DNA from: Euprymna scolopes
Taxonomy: Eukaryota > Mollusca > Cephalopoda > Sepiida > Sepiolidae
Assembly (NCBI GenBank): GCA_024364805.1
Contig: CM044495.1
Span: 62,482,784 to 62,505,373 of the forward strand
DNA: 22,590 nucleotides
Reading direction: 5' to 3'
The notes under the pieces were generated by a model. The model was given only the letters and a program-made list of their open reading frames with translations. It did no database searches and was not told the DNA's origin. Shown here one piece after another: positions 1 to 8,200 of the stretch. The position numbers and the translations under genes were made by a program. Positions within the stretch are counted from its first letter, which is position 1, and each line of letters begins with the position of its first letter.

Positions 1-382
1 TGAATAAAAAATTGTTACTTGTTTTTAACTAGACTTTCATGTTTTGCTTGGATGGGGAATCCTTATGTATCGGAAGTCACCGAGACCACATATTTATCAC
101 TACAAATACTGTCGTGATTGCGTGCCGAATTCAGACCAGCATACCGAGCTGGCGATCACGGCCTGTGAAATAAACAAGCACTAACACATTCATGGGCCTT
201 ACGAAACGCAGATGGTCAACTGTTTTTTTTTTCATATTATTTTTTAAGGGAGATCACAATGCACTTTATATTTATTATTATGTATCTGTATACTCTGGGA
301 GGAGATGAGAATAGGTTTCCAATAGGCGAAAAACAGTTTCGAGCTCAGTACATCTGGTTAATGTTATGTAAGTTAGCCAGTA
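1..382. other. No gene seen; AT-rich spacer
   Basis: No convincing coding sequence on either strand. The only structure is a short GC-richer patch with an imperfect 9-bp inverted repeat (CGTGATTGC near 113-121 and GCGATCACG near 152-160), and T-rich runs near 222-247. Confidence 0.5.
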
Positions 383-406
383 ATGGATAAATATGTCAGG
401 TCATGT

Positions 407-760
407 CATGTGCTACTGGTACCATGTAACCCAGTACTACCTGCCTCATGGTCGGGTCACCGGCGACTAAACTGGTTCCCCCACCAGACTTGTTTGGTGA
501 GGAGGGCGGTTAGTCTCCCTGAAGGATTAAAAACAAGACCTTCCAAAGGGCGAATTAACTCTTTTTCTGTGTCAACGGCCAACTAGCACCGTGTATATTT
601 GTGTGTGTGTATATATGTATTGGGGTGGAGAGGGCTCCCGTAAGCCGTGGTGAAGGCAACCTTTCTAGGAGTAGAAAATCTCTGATTTAAAAAACCATAA
701 AGCGGAAGACCATTACCCGCATTAAGCTGGTATGCAGTTTAATTTGTTGCTGGCTATCTT
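407..760. repeat. Unclassified GC-richer block, possible LINE 5' part
   Basis: This block is clearly richer in GC than its surroundings and has a short GT/TA microsatellite at about 598-616. An open stretch of 67 codons (383-586, plus) covers its first half but has no domain I recognise. The base composition and abrupt edges suggest a dispersed repeat, perhaps the leading part of a LINE. I cannot name a family, and orientation is uncertain. Confidence 0.3.
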
Positions 761-1505
761 GCTCTTGCTTGTTGCTGGATCTCAACATTTTGAACCGAGA
801 GAGAGACTTAGTTGTCGTACAAAGCTAAGACTCTGTAACATCATATTTTTATAGATACATCCTCAGGCATTTGGAATCATGGATTTTAAATGTCTGAGGG
901 AGTGGCACTCGTCTGACAAGACGTTGCAATCATCAATGGATAAATTTCAGCGAGAATTCGCAAAATATATAATTAGTATTGTGATTTCACCAGGATTAAC
1001 ACTAGGGTTAGTGGACTTCTGTGTCAATACACTGTCAACCAATTACCGAGGAATTAATTGAAGGATTTGTTCGTTACCCGGTAACCGTCTTATTCTTTGT
1101 TTCTTTCTATGTAAACGAAGGAAACCAAATTACTCGTATTTATACTGTGTGTTAATTACCGGAAACATTATAATGAATTGAATTTCTGTAATCAGAATGT
1201 TTCCCACAGGAATATTTGGTTGAAAAAAAATTGCAAAAACATAACAAACTAAAAACAACAGCGAAAAAACAATAAGAAACAATAAAAGAATTACATTTGC
1301 CCAAGCGTAACATTTCCAACTAATTATAAAAGAGATTGACTTTATCTTCCGGAGAGGAAAGAGGCGGTAACTTAATAACATAATTGGCCGGATTGATATC
1401 ATCGCAGCATATGGAATCAGCGATGCAGAGTTCAAGCCTTATTGTGTCCATTGGTTTAAACTATATAATCATTTTCATTTTACTTCAATATAAGTTCTCA
1501 GAATA
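761..1505. other. No gene supported; AT-rich spacer
   Basis: Only short open stretches occur. A 101-codon minus-strand frame (1130-1435) is hydrophobic, but the sequence is AT-rich and that is what such DNA gives by chance. An overlapping 43-codon minus-strand frame (1320-1451) starts MDTIRLELC and has a more protein-like composition, but it is too short to call. Confidence 0.4.
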
Positions 1506-1975
1506 TACAAGGTGGCCCACTTAAAAGTAACTCAGAAAATGTAGTAGAGAGAAGGAACATTCTTTTATTGTTTAAATTGTAGTGTTATGAAAGATGCTGG
1601 AAGTGCTCCCCGTTGACATCTATGCATTTCTAGGCATGTTTAACAACGTTTGCAGAGACTCCCTGTAGATCTTCTCGGGTGAGTCTCCTGGGTAGAGTTG
1701 GTAGTGTTCTCCTTTAGTTGGTCTAGATTGTGAGGATTATTTGCATTAACGTTATGTTGTAAAGTCCTCAAAGATAAAAAATCACATGATCACAAGTCCA
1801 GGGAACGTGATGGCCATAACCCTTTAATATTATGATCTTGTGTCCGTGATCTGTGAGACAGGTGGTATGTAGCGCCATCTTGTTGGAAAAAGAATTGCAC
1901 TTTGTCTTGTGGTGTCAGTTGGTCGGTAAGAGAAAGATTAGATAGATCGGACTACTTTTAACTGCCCTTCTTGTA
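1506..1975 (-). mobile_element. Internally deleted Tc1/mariner-like DNA transposon
   Basis: Two imperfect inverted repeats of about 27 bp bound the element. The left one reads TACAAGGTGGCCCACTTAAA from 1506. The right one, read on the minus strand from 1975, is TACAAGAAGGGCAGTTAAAA. Each outer end carries TA, the usual Tc1/mariner target. Only about 470 bp remain against roughly 1.3 kb for a full element, so most of the transposase is gone and just its C-terminal half survives. The repeats differ from each other at several positions, which indicates an old copy. Confidence 0.7.
1585..1925 (-). pseudogene. Tc1/mariner transposase, C-terminal catalytic fragment
   Basis: Read on the minus strand, this gives FFQQDGATYH (about 1862-1891) and then WPSRSLDL with CDF close behind (about 1780-1817). 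These match the second catalytic aspartate block (QQDGA.H) and the W.....DL.P.DF block of IS630/Tc1/mariner DDE/D transposases. The tail ends GEHFQHLS and a stop at 1585, as in this family. The DNA-binding N-terminal half and first catalytic aspartate are missing, and there are in-frame stops and a frame change, so it cannot encode a working transposase. It lies inside the inverted repeats of the surrounding element. Confidence 0.75.
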
Positions 1976-2335
1976 TTATTGGGTTGGTTTCGCTAACAGT
2001 ATTTTGTATAATTTTTTTCCTTTTTAAGTACTTATCAACTCTTTACATATTTAAATGTCAGTTCGCAAACATTTTTTATTGTTTGTACCCAACGCTCGAC
2101 ACTATGGTTTTTGAACCGAGTAAATGATTTAAAGTGAATAAAAACATTAAAAATCTCTTCCAGGTATGTAGAAGAGTAATTTACCTTAACTTTGATGACA
2201 TTTATTTGTTATATATATGAATTCTTAACCACTTTTTCGTGACTCTGCGGATTATAAAACAAACCTTTTTTACATTAATAAAATACGTACTATATTTAAA
2301 AAACACAGAACACTTTCAGTAAAGAAATTATTTGC
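1976..2335. other. No gene seen; AT-rich spacer
   Basis: Very AT-rich sequence with no open frame of note and no repeat structure I can recognise. Confidence 0.4.
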
Positions 2336-2620
2336 ATTATTCGGACTACTGTTCTCATCTAAAATGTTATTCTCACAAGGTTTCAGCCGATGTAACAACC
2401 CATCTTTTTAAGTGTATCTTGTTAAACTCAGAAATCCTAATCTGACGAAGGCCAGAGGAAAAGTTGACCGAAACGTTGTGAAACAACAATTAATAAAGAT
2501 TAGAATAATAGTCCGCAATAAATAATCAGAAATCCTACTGTTGAACTCGAGAATCTAGAAAGAATTTCGAACTGAACCCTTTTATTTAATCCACAGGGGT
2601 ATCATGCTCTTGTTCCGTCA
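2336..2620. repeat. Foldback element, copy A
   Basis: The left arm (about 2336-2400) begins ATTATTCGGACTACTGTTCT. The right arm (about 2440-2526), read in reverse, gives the same kind of sequence, ending in ATAATAGTCCG on the plus strand. Inner parts include CCGATGTAACAACCC on the left and GACCGAAACGTTGTG on the right. A further piece (2529-2610) resembles the centre of copy C, so this copy is rearranged or partly duplicated. It carries no protein, which fits a foldback or MITE-type non-autonomous element. The same family recurs at 8618-8962 and 21122-21383. Confidence 0.6.
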
Positions 2621-3121
2621 GCCACAACTGGGTAAAAGCCTTAAGCAACTCGTTATTATGCTCTTAATGTTACCTGCACTGAAAATTGAACGTTTAATCC
2701 CCAGAAGAGTGTCAGTTACAACTGAAGTTGGTTAGTACTTTATCCGTAAAGTTACAGGTTTTTATCTAAAAAAAAAAAAAAATCAGAAACATAATTGGAA
2801 ATTTTGTTTAAAAAAAACAAATTTTTAAAACGAAATGTATTTTTTGTTAGCTTAGAACTAAAACTACAAATATGAAATCAAATTGACAGCTTAAAAACTT
2901 ATAACTTATTTGTGATTTTTAGACCCTAATAAAACACGACCATGTTCGAATATTTTAAATGGATGAAAGAAAGGAAAAAAAACCCGGAAATGTTATATAC
3001 TTAGGGTTATTAATGCTAAGAATTTTCTTTTTTTATTTACTAATGAATAGAGAAGAGAATATTCTTTTCATTATTTTGACTCTATATGTATATAGTAAAT
3101 ATCGGCGAATAGCGATGTAAT
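2621..3121. other. No gene seen; AT-rich spacer
   Basis: AT-rich sequence with a run of A at about 2769-2782 and no coding signal. Confidence 0.4.
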
Positions 3122-3300
3122 GGTCACCACTTATCAAGGCCTGGGGGTCACTTGAGTATAAGTATTAAAGTGAATGTCAGTTTAGAGATGAGAGGATTAG
3201 AAACGAGGGGGGGGGGGTAAATGGTCATAATTTGATTATGATAGAGAAACATTAATGGGTATCAGCCGGCTAGTGAGATAATACAGTAATGATGATTAAT
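3122..3300 (-). mobile_element. LINE 3' tail, jockey/I-like family, reverse orientation
   Basis: On the minus strand the right end reads AGGCCTTGATAAGTGGTGAC, the same 3' terminal motif found at the ends of the plus-strand LINE pieces near 4620 and 10150. Upstream of it, ACTCAAGTGACCCCCAGG corresponds to the same tail. Only non-coding 3' sequence is left, which fits the 5' truncation usual for LINE insertions. An 11-base run of G lies at 3207-3217. Confidence 0.55.
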
Positions 3301-3404
3301 GGTGGATTATTTAATAATAAATAATAAAAATGATAACTTAAAAAGTTAAGTTGTAGTGAGTTTTGGCACAGTTACCAAACTAGAATTCTTTTTCAAGGCC
3401 AAAT

Positions 3405-3464
3405 GTTGCTTCTTTTGGAAATTTGGCCTTTTTTCTTAAAGGCCAAATTTCCAAAAGAAGCAAC
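3405..3464. repeat. Perfect 27-bp inverted repeat with 6-nt loop
   Basis: The left arm (3405-3431) starts GTTGCTTCTTTTGG and the right arm (3438-3464) is its exact reverse complement, with the loop TTTCTT between them. A transcript from either strand would form a 27-bp hairpin. The size is in the range of a small-RNA precursor, but nothing here shows transcription. The absence of any mismatch in a region of old repeats implies recent origin or constraint. Confidence 0.8.
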
Positions 3465-3952
3465 ACTTTTTGCTGTAAACAGCCAATTGGTGTTTCTATA
3501 TTATTCGAATGAACGAAATATTGAATTTCGCATAAAATAAATGGTACCTCTGTAATTGTCATGTCGAAAATACTAACATATCCAAAAATTACGAAAAACG
3601 AGGAGATAGAAAGTTAATTGTTAATAAAAAAGAAATATGTGAAATTGATGTTTTCAGGTGAAATGCAGAAAAATAACATGTACTTTTGCATTTGACGACC
3701 CGTGCTGAAATAATGTTAATATTTAGAAATTTATTATTTAACCTGAGGAGGGGAGGGTGTTTTGTAACTATTCTGTACTTTCACCTAACAATTTAATAAA
3801 AATGATATCGCAAAACTTGAATTTAACTTGTATATACTATTTAACAAGTAGCGCTGGGCGTAAAATTCAAAAGCACCAAATAACATTTATTTTATCAATA
3901 TATCTTATATTAAAATAAATTGTAAAACCATTTATTGTATCAAAATATAAGG
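3465..3952. other. No gene seen; AT-rich spacer
   Basis: AT-rich, no coding frame and no recognised repeat apart from simple A/T runs. Confidence 0.4.
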
Positions 3953-4136
3953 TACTTATGCATTATACGACCTGGGCCATTTTGTTTTGTTGTGTTTCAT
4001 TGAACGAGCAATAGGGGATGTAACTTTTTGACCTAACTCAACAGTGAGGCACTTATGGGTGGGGACGTTTTGTTTTATAGGGTTTCATTGAACGACTGAT
4101 AAGGGGCGCAACTTTTCAACCTAATTCAACAGTGAC
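3953..4136. repeat. Two-unit tandem duplication, about 90 bp each
   Basis: Unit 1 (about 3953-4048) and unit 2 (about 4050-4136) share, in order, ACTTATG, a T/G-rich ATTTTGTTTTG-like run, TTTCATTGAACGA, a GGGG patch, AACTTTT, and CAACCTAATTCAACAGTGA or a close variant. The units differ by substitutions and small indels, so the duplication is not recent. No gene lies in it. Confidence 0.7.
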
Positions 4137-4295
4137 AATAATTAAAACTATATTTTATTATAGTTTTACTTTAAGTTAAACCATTTTTTATTACAATTCT
4201 ATTTTTCTCTTACGGCAACTTCTTTCTGTTAAATTGTTCGAAAAAATTCCAATGCTGCTTGAATTCAAAAAATGTTTTGAAATTGTTTGAAAAAA

Positions 4296-4632
4296 AAATC
4301 TTCTAGCTTAAACCACTATCATTAATTTCCCCCACTCTTTATCTGTGCCTAAACCTAAACGTATATTCTATGAACAAAGCTTCTTTCTTAGAACTGCACA
4401 GCTGTGAAACTGTCTTATGTTTGTCTGACTACAATATGGTCGTATTCAAAGACGACCATATTGTAGTCAGCTGGTCCAACGTAAACAAGTTCTTGATGAA
4501 TCGTTCCCCTTAAGTAATCCAATTTACCAAATTTCCACTACTAACGATTCCCTATGATATTGTTCCATTTACTACTGTACATTAACCCTTATCCTTGAGT
4601 GGCTTCTTGGCCTTGATAAGTGGTGACTCCTT
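4296..4632 (+). mobile_element. LINE 3' tail, jockey/I-like family
   Basis: This piece runs parallel to the end of the larger LINE fragment at 9145-10190. Shared landmarks are AAACCACTATCA, CACTCTTTATCTGTGCC, AAGCTTCTTTCTTAGAACTG, AACGTAAACAAGTTCTTG and the terminal GGCCTTGATAAGTGGTGACT, followed by an A run. The coding part here is the last stretch of the reverse-transcriptase polyprotein (the LCVPKLK...FFLRTA region) and is broken. It is a 5'-truncated insertion of the same family, with a small inverted insertion described at 4425-4470. Confidence 0.65.
4425..4470. repeat. Perfect 19-bp hairpin inside a LINE tail
   Basis: The left arm CTGACTACAATATGGTCGT (4425-4443) and the right arm (4452-4470) are exact reverse complements around the 8-nt loop ATTCAAAG. 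In the sister copy near 9985-10020, the CTGACTACAAT stretch is followed directly by TTTTCAAGTCCAAC with no inverted copy. The right arm is therefore an extra inverted copy of its neighbour, as made by template switching or snap-back synthesis. Confidence 0.8.
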
Positions 4633-4764
4633 TGTAAAAAAAAAAGTCTGTAAACTTAACAAGTACTAGTTAAATAAGATTTACTTCTTAAATGTAAAAG
4701 TTATAACTTTGGTCAGATTTTTACTTTGAAACTGTCTTATGATTAATTCATTCCATATAATTTT

Positions 4765-4953
4765 ATTCAGATTCTATTGTTGGCATTGGTTTCCCCGATA
4801 TCTTTCTAGCATTATTTCTGAGACATCGGGTACTTAAGTGAAAACTACATGAAGCTTGTCAACGTCCTAAGTGAAAGTGTTTCTGTGCAACGAACTGGAT
4901 TTGAACTTGGCACACCCAAACCGTCAGTCCAGGTCGTTAACCACTTGACCATA
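4765..4953 (-). mobile_element. tRNA-derived SINE
   Basis: The minus strand reads TGGTCAAGTGGTTAACGACC (4932-4951), a good match to the RNA polymerase III A box. It is followed about 30 nt later by AAGTTCAAATCCAGT (4893-4907), a match to the B box (GTTCRANNC). The spacing fits a tRNA gene head. The sequence then runs on for well over 100 nt (a CCCGATGTCTCAGAAATA body) and no acceptor-stem closure is evident, so this is a SINE head and body rather than a functional tRNA gene. The 3' limit is approximate. Confidence 0.6.
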
Positions 4954-5384
4954 ATAAATACACTATCAGGTTCCTGAATTACTTGGCAATAAAACGGTGT
5001 GTTTTATCCATATATTTTTCTCTTATCTACCGTTTGTAGTGTGTGTTCCGTCCGTGTGAGGTACTTGTCAGTTCCAGCTGTTAGTGAATTGTTTTTGTAT
5101 TGACAAATATTTGTCCGCTTTCCTATTGATGCTATTCAGTTGCAAACTTACTGGTTGATGAATTCTCAATGATAAAACAGTCCCCCTTGACACGAAATAA
5201 ACGTTCATTTCCAAAATTAAACTTTTATTCTTTTAAACCCTTTAGGCCGTGAGCCAAACTAAATTTTACTCTAGTTAGATAGACATAGCATTTATAAAAT
5301 AATACCCCCTTTTTTTAAAGAACATAGATGCGGTAGAATCCTTATTCTAATTTTTGCATCGCAAATGCTTGACTGAACTTCAAT
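4954..5384. other. No gene seen; spacer
   Basis: No open frame of interest and no repeat identified between the SINE and the next LINE tail. Confidence 0.4.
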
Positions 5385-5712
5385 TTTTCACCTTCTCCCC
5401 CTATAAAACATTCTTAGCAAACACTCGTCTGATTAAAACCATTGTTGATAATTTCCATTACTCTATCTAAAACTAAACGAAAATTCCACGAGTAAAGTGT
5501 CTTTCCTAGAACTGCCCAACTGTGGAACACATTATTGCAGTGTTGATAACATGGTCGTTTTCAAGTCAAATGTAAACAAGTTCTTAAGCCGCTCTCTTAA
5601 ATAACCAAGTCCTACCAATTTCCGCCATTAATGGTCATCATGGTGTCGTCTCACTGACCACCTTACACTCATTAACGTTGGGGTCAAGTGTTGAACCCAT
5701 TGTAAAAAAATC
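5385..5712 (+). mobile_element. LINE 3' tail, divergent copy
   Basis: Landmarks of the same LINE tail can be followed at lower identity: AAACCATTGTTGATAATTTCC, CCACGAGTAAAG, TTTCCTAGAACTGCCCAACTG, GTCGTTTTCAAGTC, TGTAAACAAGTTCTTAAG, then an A run at the end. Its last part (CATCATGGTGTCGTCTCACTG) is closer to the tail at 7925-8200 than to the one at 4296-4632, so there seem to be two subfamilies. It is 5' truncated and non-coding. Confidence 0.55.
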
Positions 5713-5949
5713 TCCAATTAAAATATGCATAATAATTTGTTAAAATGCTCTTCAGATAATATTAGCAATACCTTTTCTCAGAGCGTCACATGTACAGAAA
5801 TAGTATGATGGATGTTTAATATCAGTGGTACAGGTAGACTTAGATCAGTTGAGCTCAGAGAAAGATTAATTCTGGATAGCATAAGGAGATGTGCAGACTG
5901 AGTTCTTTAAGGGGATGACATAATAATTATTATTATAATAATTTTTAAT

Positions 5950-5991
5950 ACCTACAGACACTAGTGTTTTATCCTCTCCGGAATCATCAGA

Positions 5992-5993
<2 letters not shown>
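5950..5993 (-). ncRNA. Decayed hammerhead-like motif
   Basis: The minus strand reads CTGATGA (5984-5990), then TTCC, GGAGA and GGAT, then AAAAC and CACTAGTG. This is the order of a hammerhead ribozyme core, stem II, core, stem III. The conserved G before the second core adenosines is replaced by A, the outer stem II pair is T-T, and the strands that should form stem I do not pair. It should therefore be inactive. It lies on the other side of the TA repeat from the better hammerhead pair at 6071-6180 and shares its layout. Confidence 0.35.

Positions 5994-6044
<51 letters not shown>
5994..6044. repeat. (TA)n microsatellite
   Basis: About 25 uninterrupted TA units directly abut the long palindrome at 6043-6208. 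Long TA runs melt easily and are common starting points for cruciform extrusion and copying errors. Confidence 0.95.
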
Positions 6045-6047
<3 letters not shown>

Positions 6048-6070
6048 AGTTATAAAATGTATATGGCGAT

Positions 6071-6123
6071 TAAGCTACACTGAATATTCCGTGTTTCATC
6101 CACTCTAGGATTCTTCAGGCTTA
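6071..6123 (-). ncRNA. Hammerhead ribozyme motif, type I, minus strand
   Basis: This is the mirror copy of the plus-strand motif in the other palindrome arm. It has stem I TAAGC, core CTGAAGA, stem II ATCC/GGAT with loop TAGAGT, core GAAA, stem III CACGGAATATTCAGTG and the TA cleavage dinucleotide, then GCTTA closing stem I. The two arm differences fall in stem III. One keeps a pair (A-T here for G-U in the other copy) and one makes an internal mismatch, so this copy is slightly weaker. Activity is not shown. Confidence 0.5.
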
Positions 6124-6127
6124 TGCA

Positions 6128-6180
6128 TAAGCCTGAAGAATCCTAGAGTGGATGAAACGCGGAATATTCCGTGTAGCTTA
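6128..6180 (+). ncRNA. Hammerhead ribozyme motif, type I, plus strand
   Basis: All parts of a hammerhead fold are present in order. They are stem I 5' strand TAAGC (6128-6132), core CTGAAGA (6133-6139, fitting CUGANGA), stem II ATCC and GGAT around TAGAGT (6140-6153), core GAAA (6154-6157), stem III CGCGGAATATTCCGTG (6158-6173), and T at 6174 to pair the last core A. A at 6175 is the nucleotide 5' of the cut, and GCTTA (6176-6180) closes stem I. Strands enter through stem I, so it is type I, the class known from Penelope-like elements, retrozymes and satellite-like repeats in animals. A at the cleavage position is allowed (NUH) but less common than C. Activity is inferred from structure only. 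Confidence 0.6.
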
Positions 6181-6208
6181 ATCGCCATATACATTTTATA
6201 ACTTACTA

Positions 6209-7132
6209 ACGAGCTCTACCTACGTATTGAGCGCTTTTGAAGTAAATACTTAAAGTTTACGCATAAATCTATACTTTCGTATATTAATTTTATGTGAGTA
6301 AATTAAGTAATTATATATATTATGTTTTTAGCGACTGATGTATTCGAGTGTTTTGAGACAAGAAACCGTCATAATGTGCATATTTGAGCACATACACAAG
6401 AGTCAGAGTAAATGTGCCGAAACAGGTAATAATTAAGGAACAGGTGGATTTACATTTGTTCTCACATAGTTTGTCCAAGTAACTGGATGTATGAAACGAT
6501 ACACAGGTGAAAAACAAATGCAATGACTAAAAGTAATACTACGTTGAAATATATGCATTTTTAAGGTCCAAGAATACAGAGAGACCTGCATAATAAGCAC
6601 ATTACTTATATGTTTGTCAAATATATAATATTAGAATTTGGTGACTGCGACATATAGCCTGTCTACAGGACTACTACCGTAAACGACCTCTGATTGCAAT
6701 GGAGTTATTAAGACAATGCGAAGATAGCAGACTGTTGGACAGCATTCGATTCCTTGAGCCTTCGATATCTGATATCTGATGACTTCGGTGTTTAAGTTAG
6801 CAAGAGAAAGATACCTGATTCGTTATTTCTGATATAAAGGGAACCTGGGTGTGTGTGTATGGGTGTTTGGAGGGGATTTTTTTCCAGCACACGGCCAACA
6901 AAAAGTGCTCAATATCTGGAGAATAGCTTCTTCTCTTTGTATTTCTTCTGCGGAAATATCTGGTGGAAGGTTGTCACATACTTCGTTTTTAGGTGATTAC
7001 ATTTTCGTATTTTCATCCGTTCTTTTATTTTTTAAAGTGTTGTGGAGGTAACGATGGGGTTGATATATGATAATGAAACAATGCTCAATACCATTAGTAA
7101 TAGTAGGCGTGTCCAAACGGAACTTCATGTCG
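6209..7132. other. No gene supported; AT-rich spacer
   Basis: Short chance frames only, such as a 67-codon minus-strand frame at 6320-6523 and a 66-codon plus-strand frame at 6851-7051, with no recognisable domain. The last part (about 7060-7132) may belong to a decayed Helitron whose 3' hairpin follows. Confidence 0.4.
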
Positions 7133-7150
7133 ACCCGGGCAATGCCGGGT
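7133..7150 (+). mobile_element. Helitron-type 3' terminal hairpin
   Basis: ACCCGG and CCGGGT form a 6-bp stem around GCAATG. A GC-rich hairpin of the form CCCGGGCAAYGCCGGGT is the usual signal just inside the 3' end of many animal Helitrons. The CTRR end expected about 10 nt downstream is not intact (ATCCATGTTAAT follows) and no matching 5' end is apparent, so this is a relic. Confidence 0.5.
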
Positions 7151-7924
7151 ATCCATGTTAATTTCTAATATAGCGCAGAATTAGATATTTTTTATTTCAG
7201 GAAATAGAAGAGTTCATTATAGGGTTGGCTAGTAAAGATCCAAGGGAGATAAAGTGGATATAAATCCATGGAGATTACTCACGAATATTTTGTCCTTCTC
7301 TATTACAACTGTATTATATTAGTTACAAAATGAAATAAATTTTAATATGTAAGATTAACATAAATCAATATATGTTGAATATATAAACCTATGAGGAATA
7401 TAAATAATATTCCAATTATTATACAAGATTTTTTTAGAGAGAAATCCTCTCGTATTTTGTGCTGAAAATCTCCAATGTTTCCAGGTGCAGCCTGTGCACA
7501 TGACTCATGCAGCCTCTCTTTGATCTATGCAACGATGTTGCATTTCTTCAACGATGAATGAAAGATGCTCATTATATACATATGCGACTCTCCAGAAGTT
7601 TCCCAAAATTATACGATTATCTTGAGTTGAATGATTGCCATTATTGAATATTCAAAAATAGAGTGAAGTTCTTGGAGACGTTCTCTCTCGTAATGGTTTA
7701 CAACCACTGCTTCATGAGAAAGGAAGCAAAGAGAAAGACGAGACTAGTGAAAAGTCGCTTCTTACCTGTGATTTTTTTTAAATTTATAATATGCTTTCGA
7801 TTAATTGGTCGATTTCTTTTTATAATTTTTATGTACCGAAATTTTAAAAAAGTTCAACTTCAAATTAAAAATGCTCTACTTCAAATTAACAAAAGGGCAA
7901 CTTTAAATTCCAACAAAACATAGG
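7151..7924. other. No gene supported; AT-rich spacer
   Basis: An 86-codon frame (7663-7923, plus) is lysine- and phenylalanine-rich and its end is built from a short repeated motif (CTTCAAATTAA), so I do not treat it as a gene. No other structure is visible. Confidence 0.4.
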
Positions 7925-8200
7925 TTGAGATTCATAAATAAAAACTCACAAAAGTTTCTTTTTTTGAATCTTTGGAACACAGTATCGCATAACTGTTTCT
8001 CAACGGTTGTTTTCAAGTCCAATGTAAATGAATTATTGTTGACCTGTCGTCCTACATAATCAAATTCTTCCCGAGCACCATCATTATTTTCAGTCATCAT
8101 AGTGTTATCTCACTATCCACTTGGCACTCATTTAACTTATATCCACAAGTGGCCTTTGCGCCATGATATATTGTATCTTCTTTGGAATTTATTTTTGTAT
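7925..8200 (+). mobile_element. LINE 3' tail, divergent subfamily
   Basis: Landmarks are TGTTTTCAAGTCCAATGTAA, CATCATAGTGTTATCTCACT, CACTTGGCACTCATTTAAC and AAGTGGCCTTTGCGCCATGA. They follow the same order as the LINE tail at 5385-5712 and, more distantly, 4296-4632. Only the 3' end is present, so this is another 5'-truncated insertion. Open frames across it are chance or relics. Confidence 0.55.

Larger units (their letters stand above)
6043..6208. repeat. 166-bp near-perfect palindrome with no spacer
   Basis: The centre is TTATGCATAA at 6121-6130, with the axis between 6125 and 6126. Pairing position i with 12251 minus i gives 81 matches in 83 pairs. The only two differences lie in the TACACTGAATATTCCGTG segment of the left arm against its partner. 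With no loop, the sequence can form a cruciform in DNA and a long hairpin in RNA. Each arm holds one hammerhead-type ribozyme motif, listed separately. Confidence 0.95.

Noticed and set aside
1130-1435. 101-codon hydrophobic minus-strand frame, membrane-protein-like
   Set aside because: AT-rich sequence gives Phe/Ile/Leu-rich frames by chance, and there is no homology I recognise or supporting signal.
1320-1451. 43-codon minus-strand frame starting MDTIRLELC
   Set aside because: Composition looks protein-like, but it is too short, has no recognised domain and lacks clear splice sites.
2441-2490. CTGACGA...GACCGAAAC in foldback copy A as another hammerhead ribozyme
   Set aside because: There is an extra A between the core and stem II, and the sequence after GAAA does not form a stem III followed by UH or close stem I.
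4893-4951. A functional tRNA gene on the minus strand
   Set aside because: The A and B boxes are present, but no acceptor stem closes the fold and the unit runs on into a SINE body.
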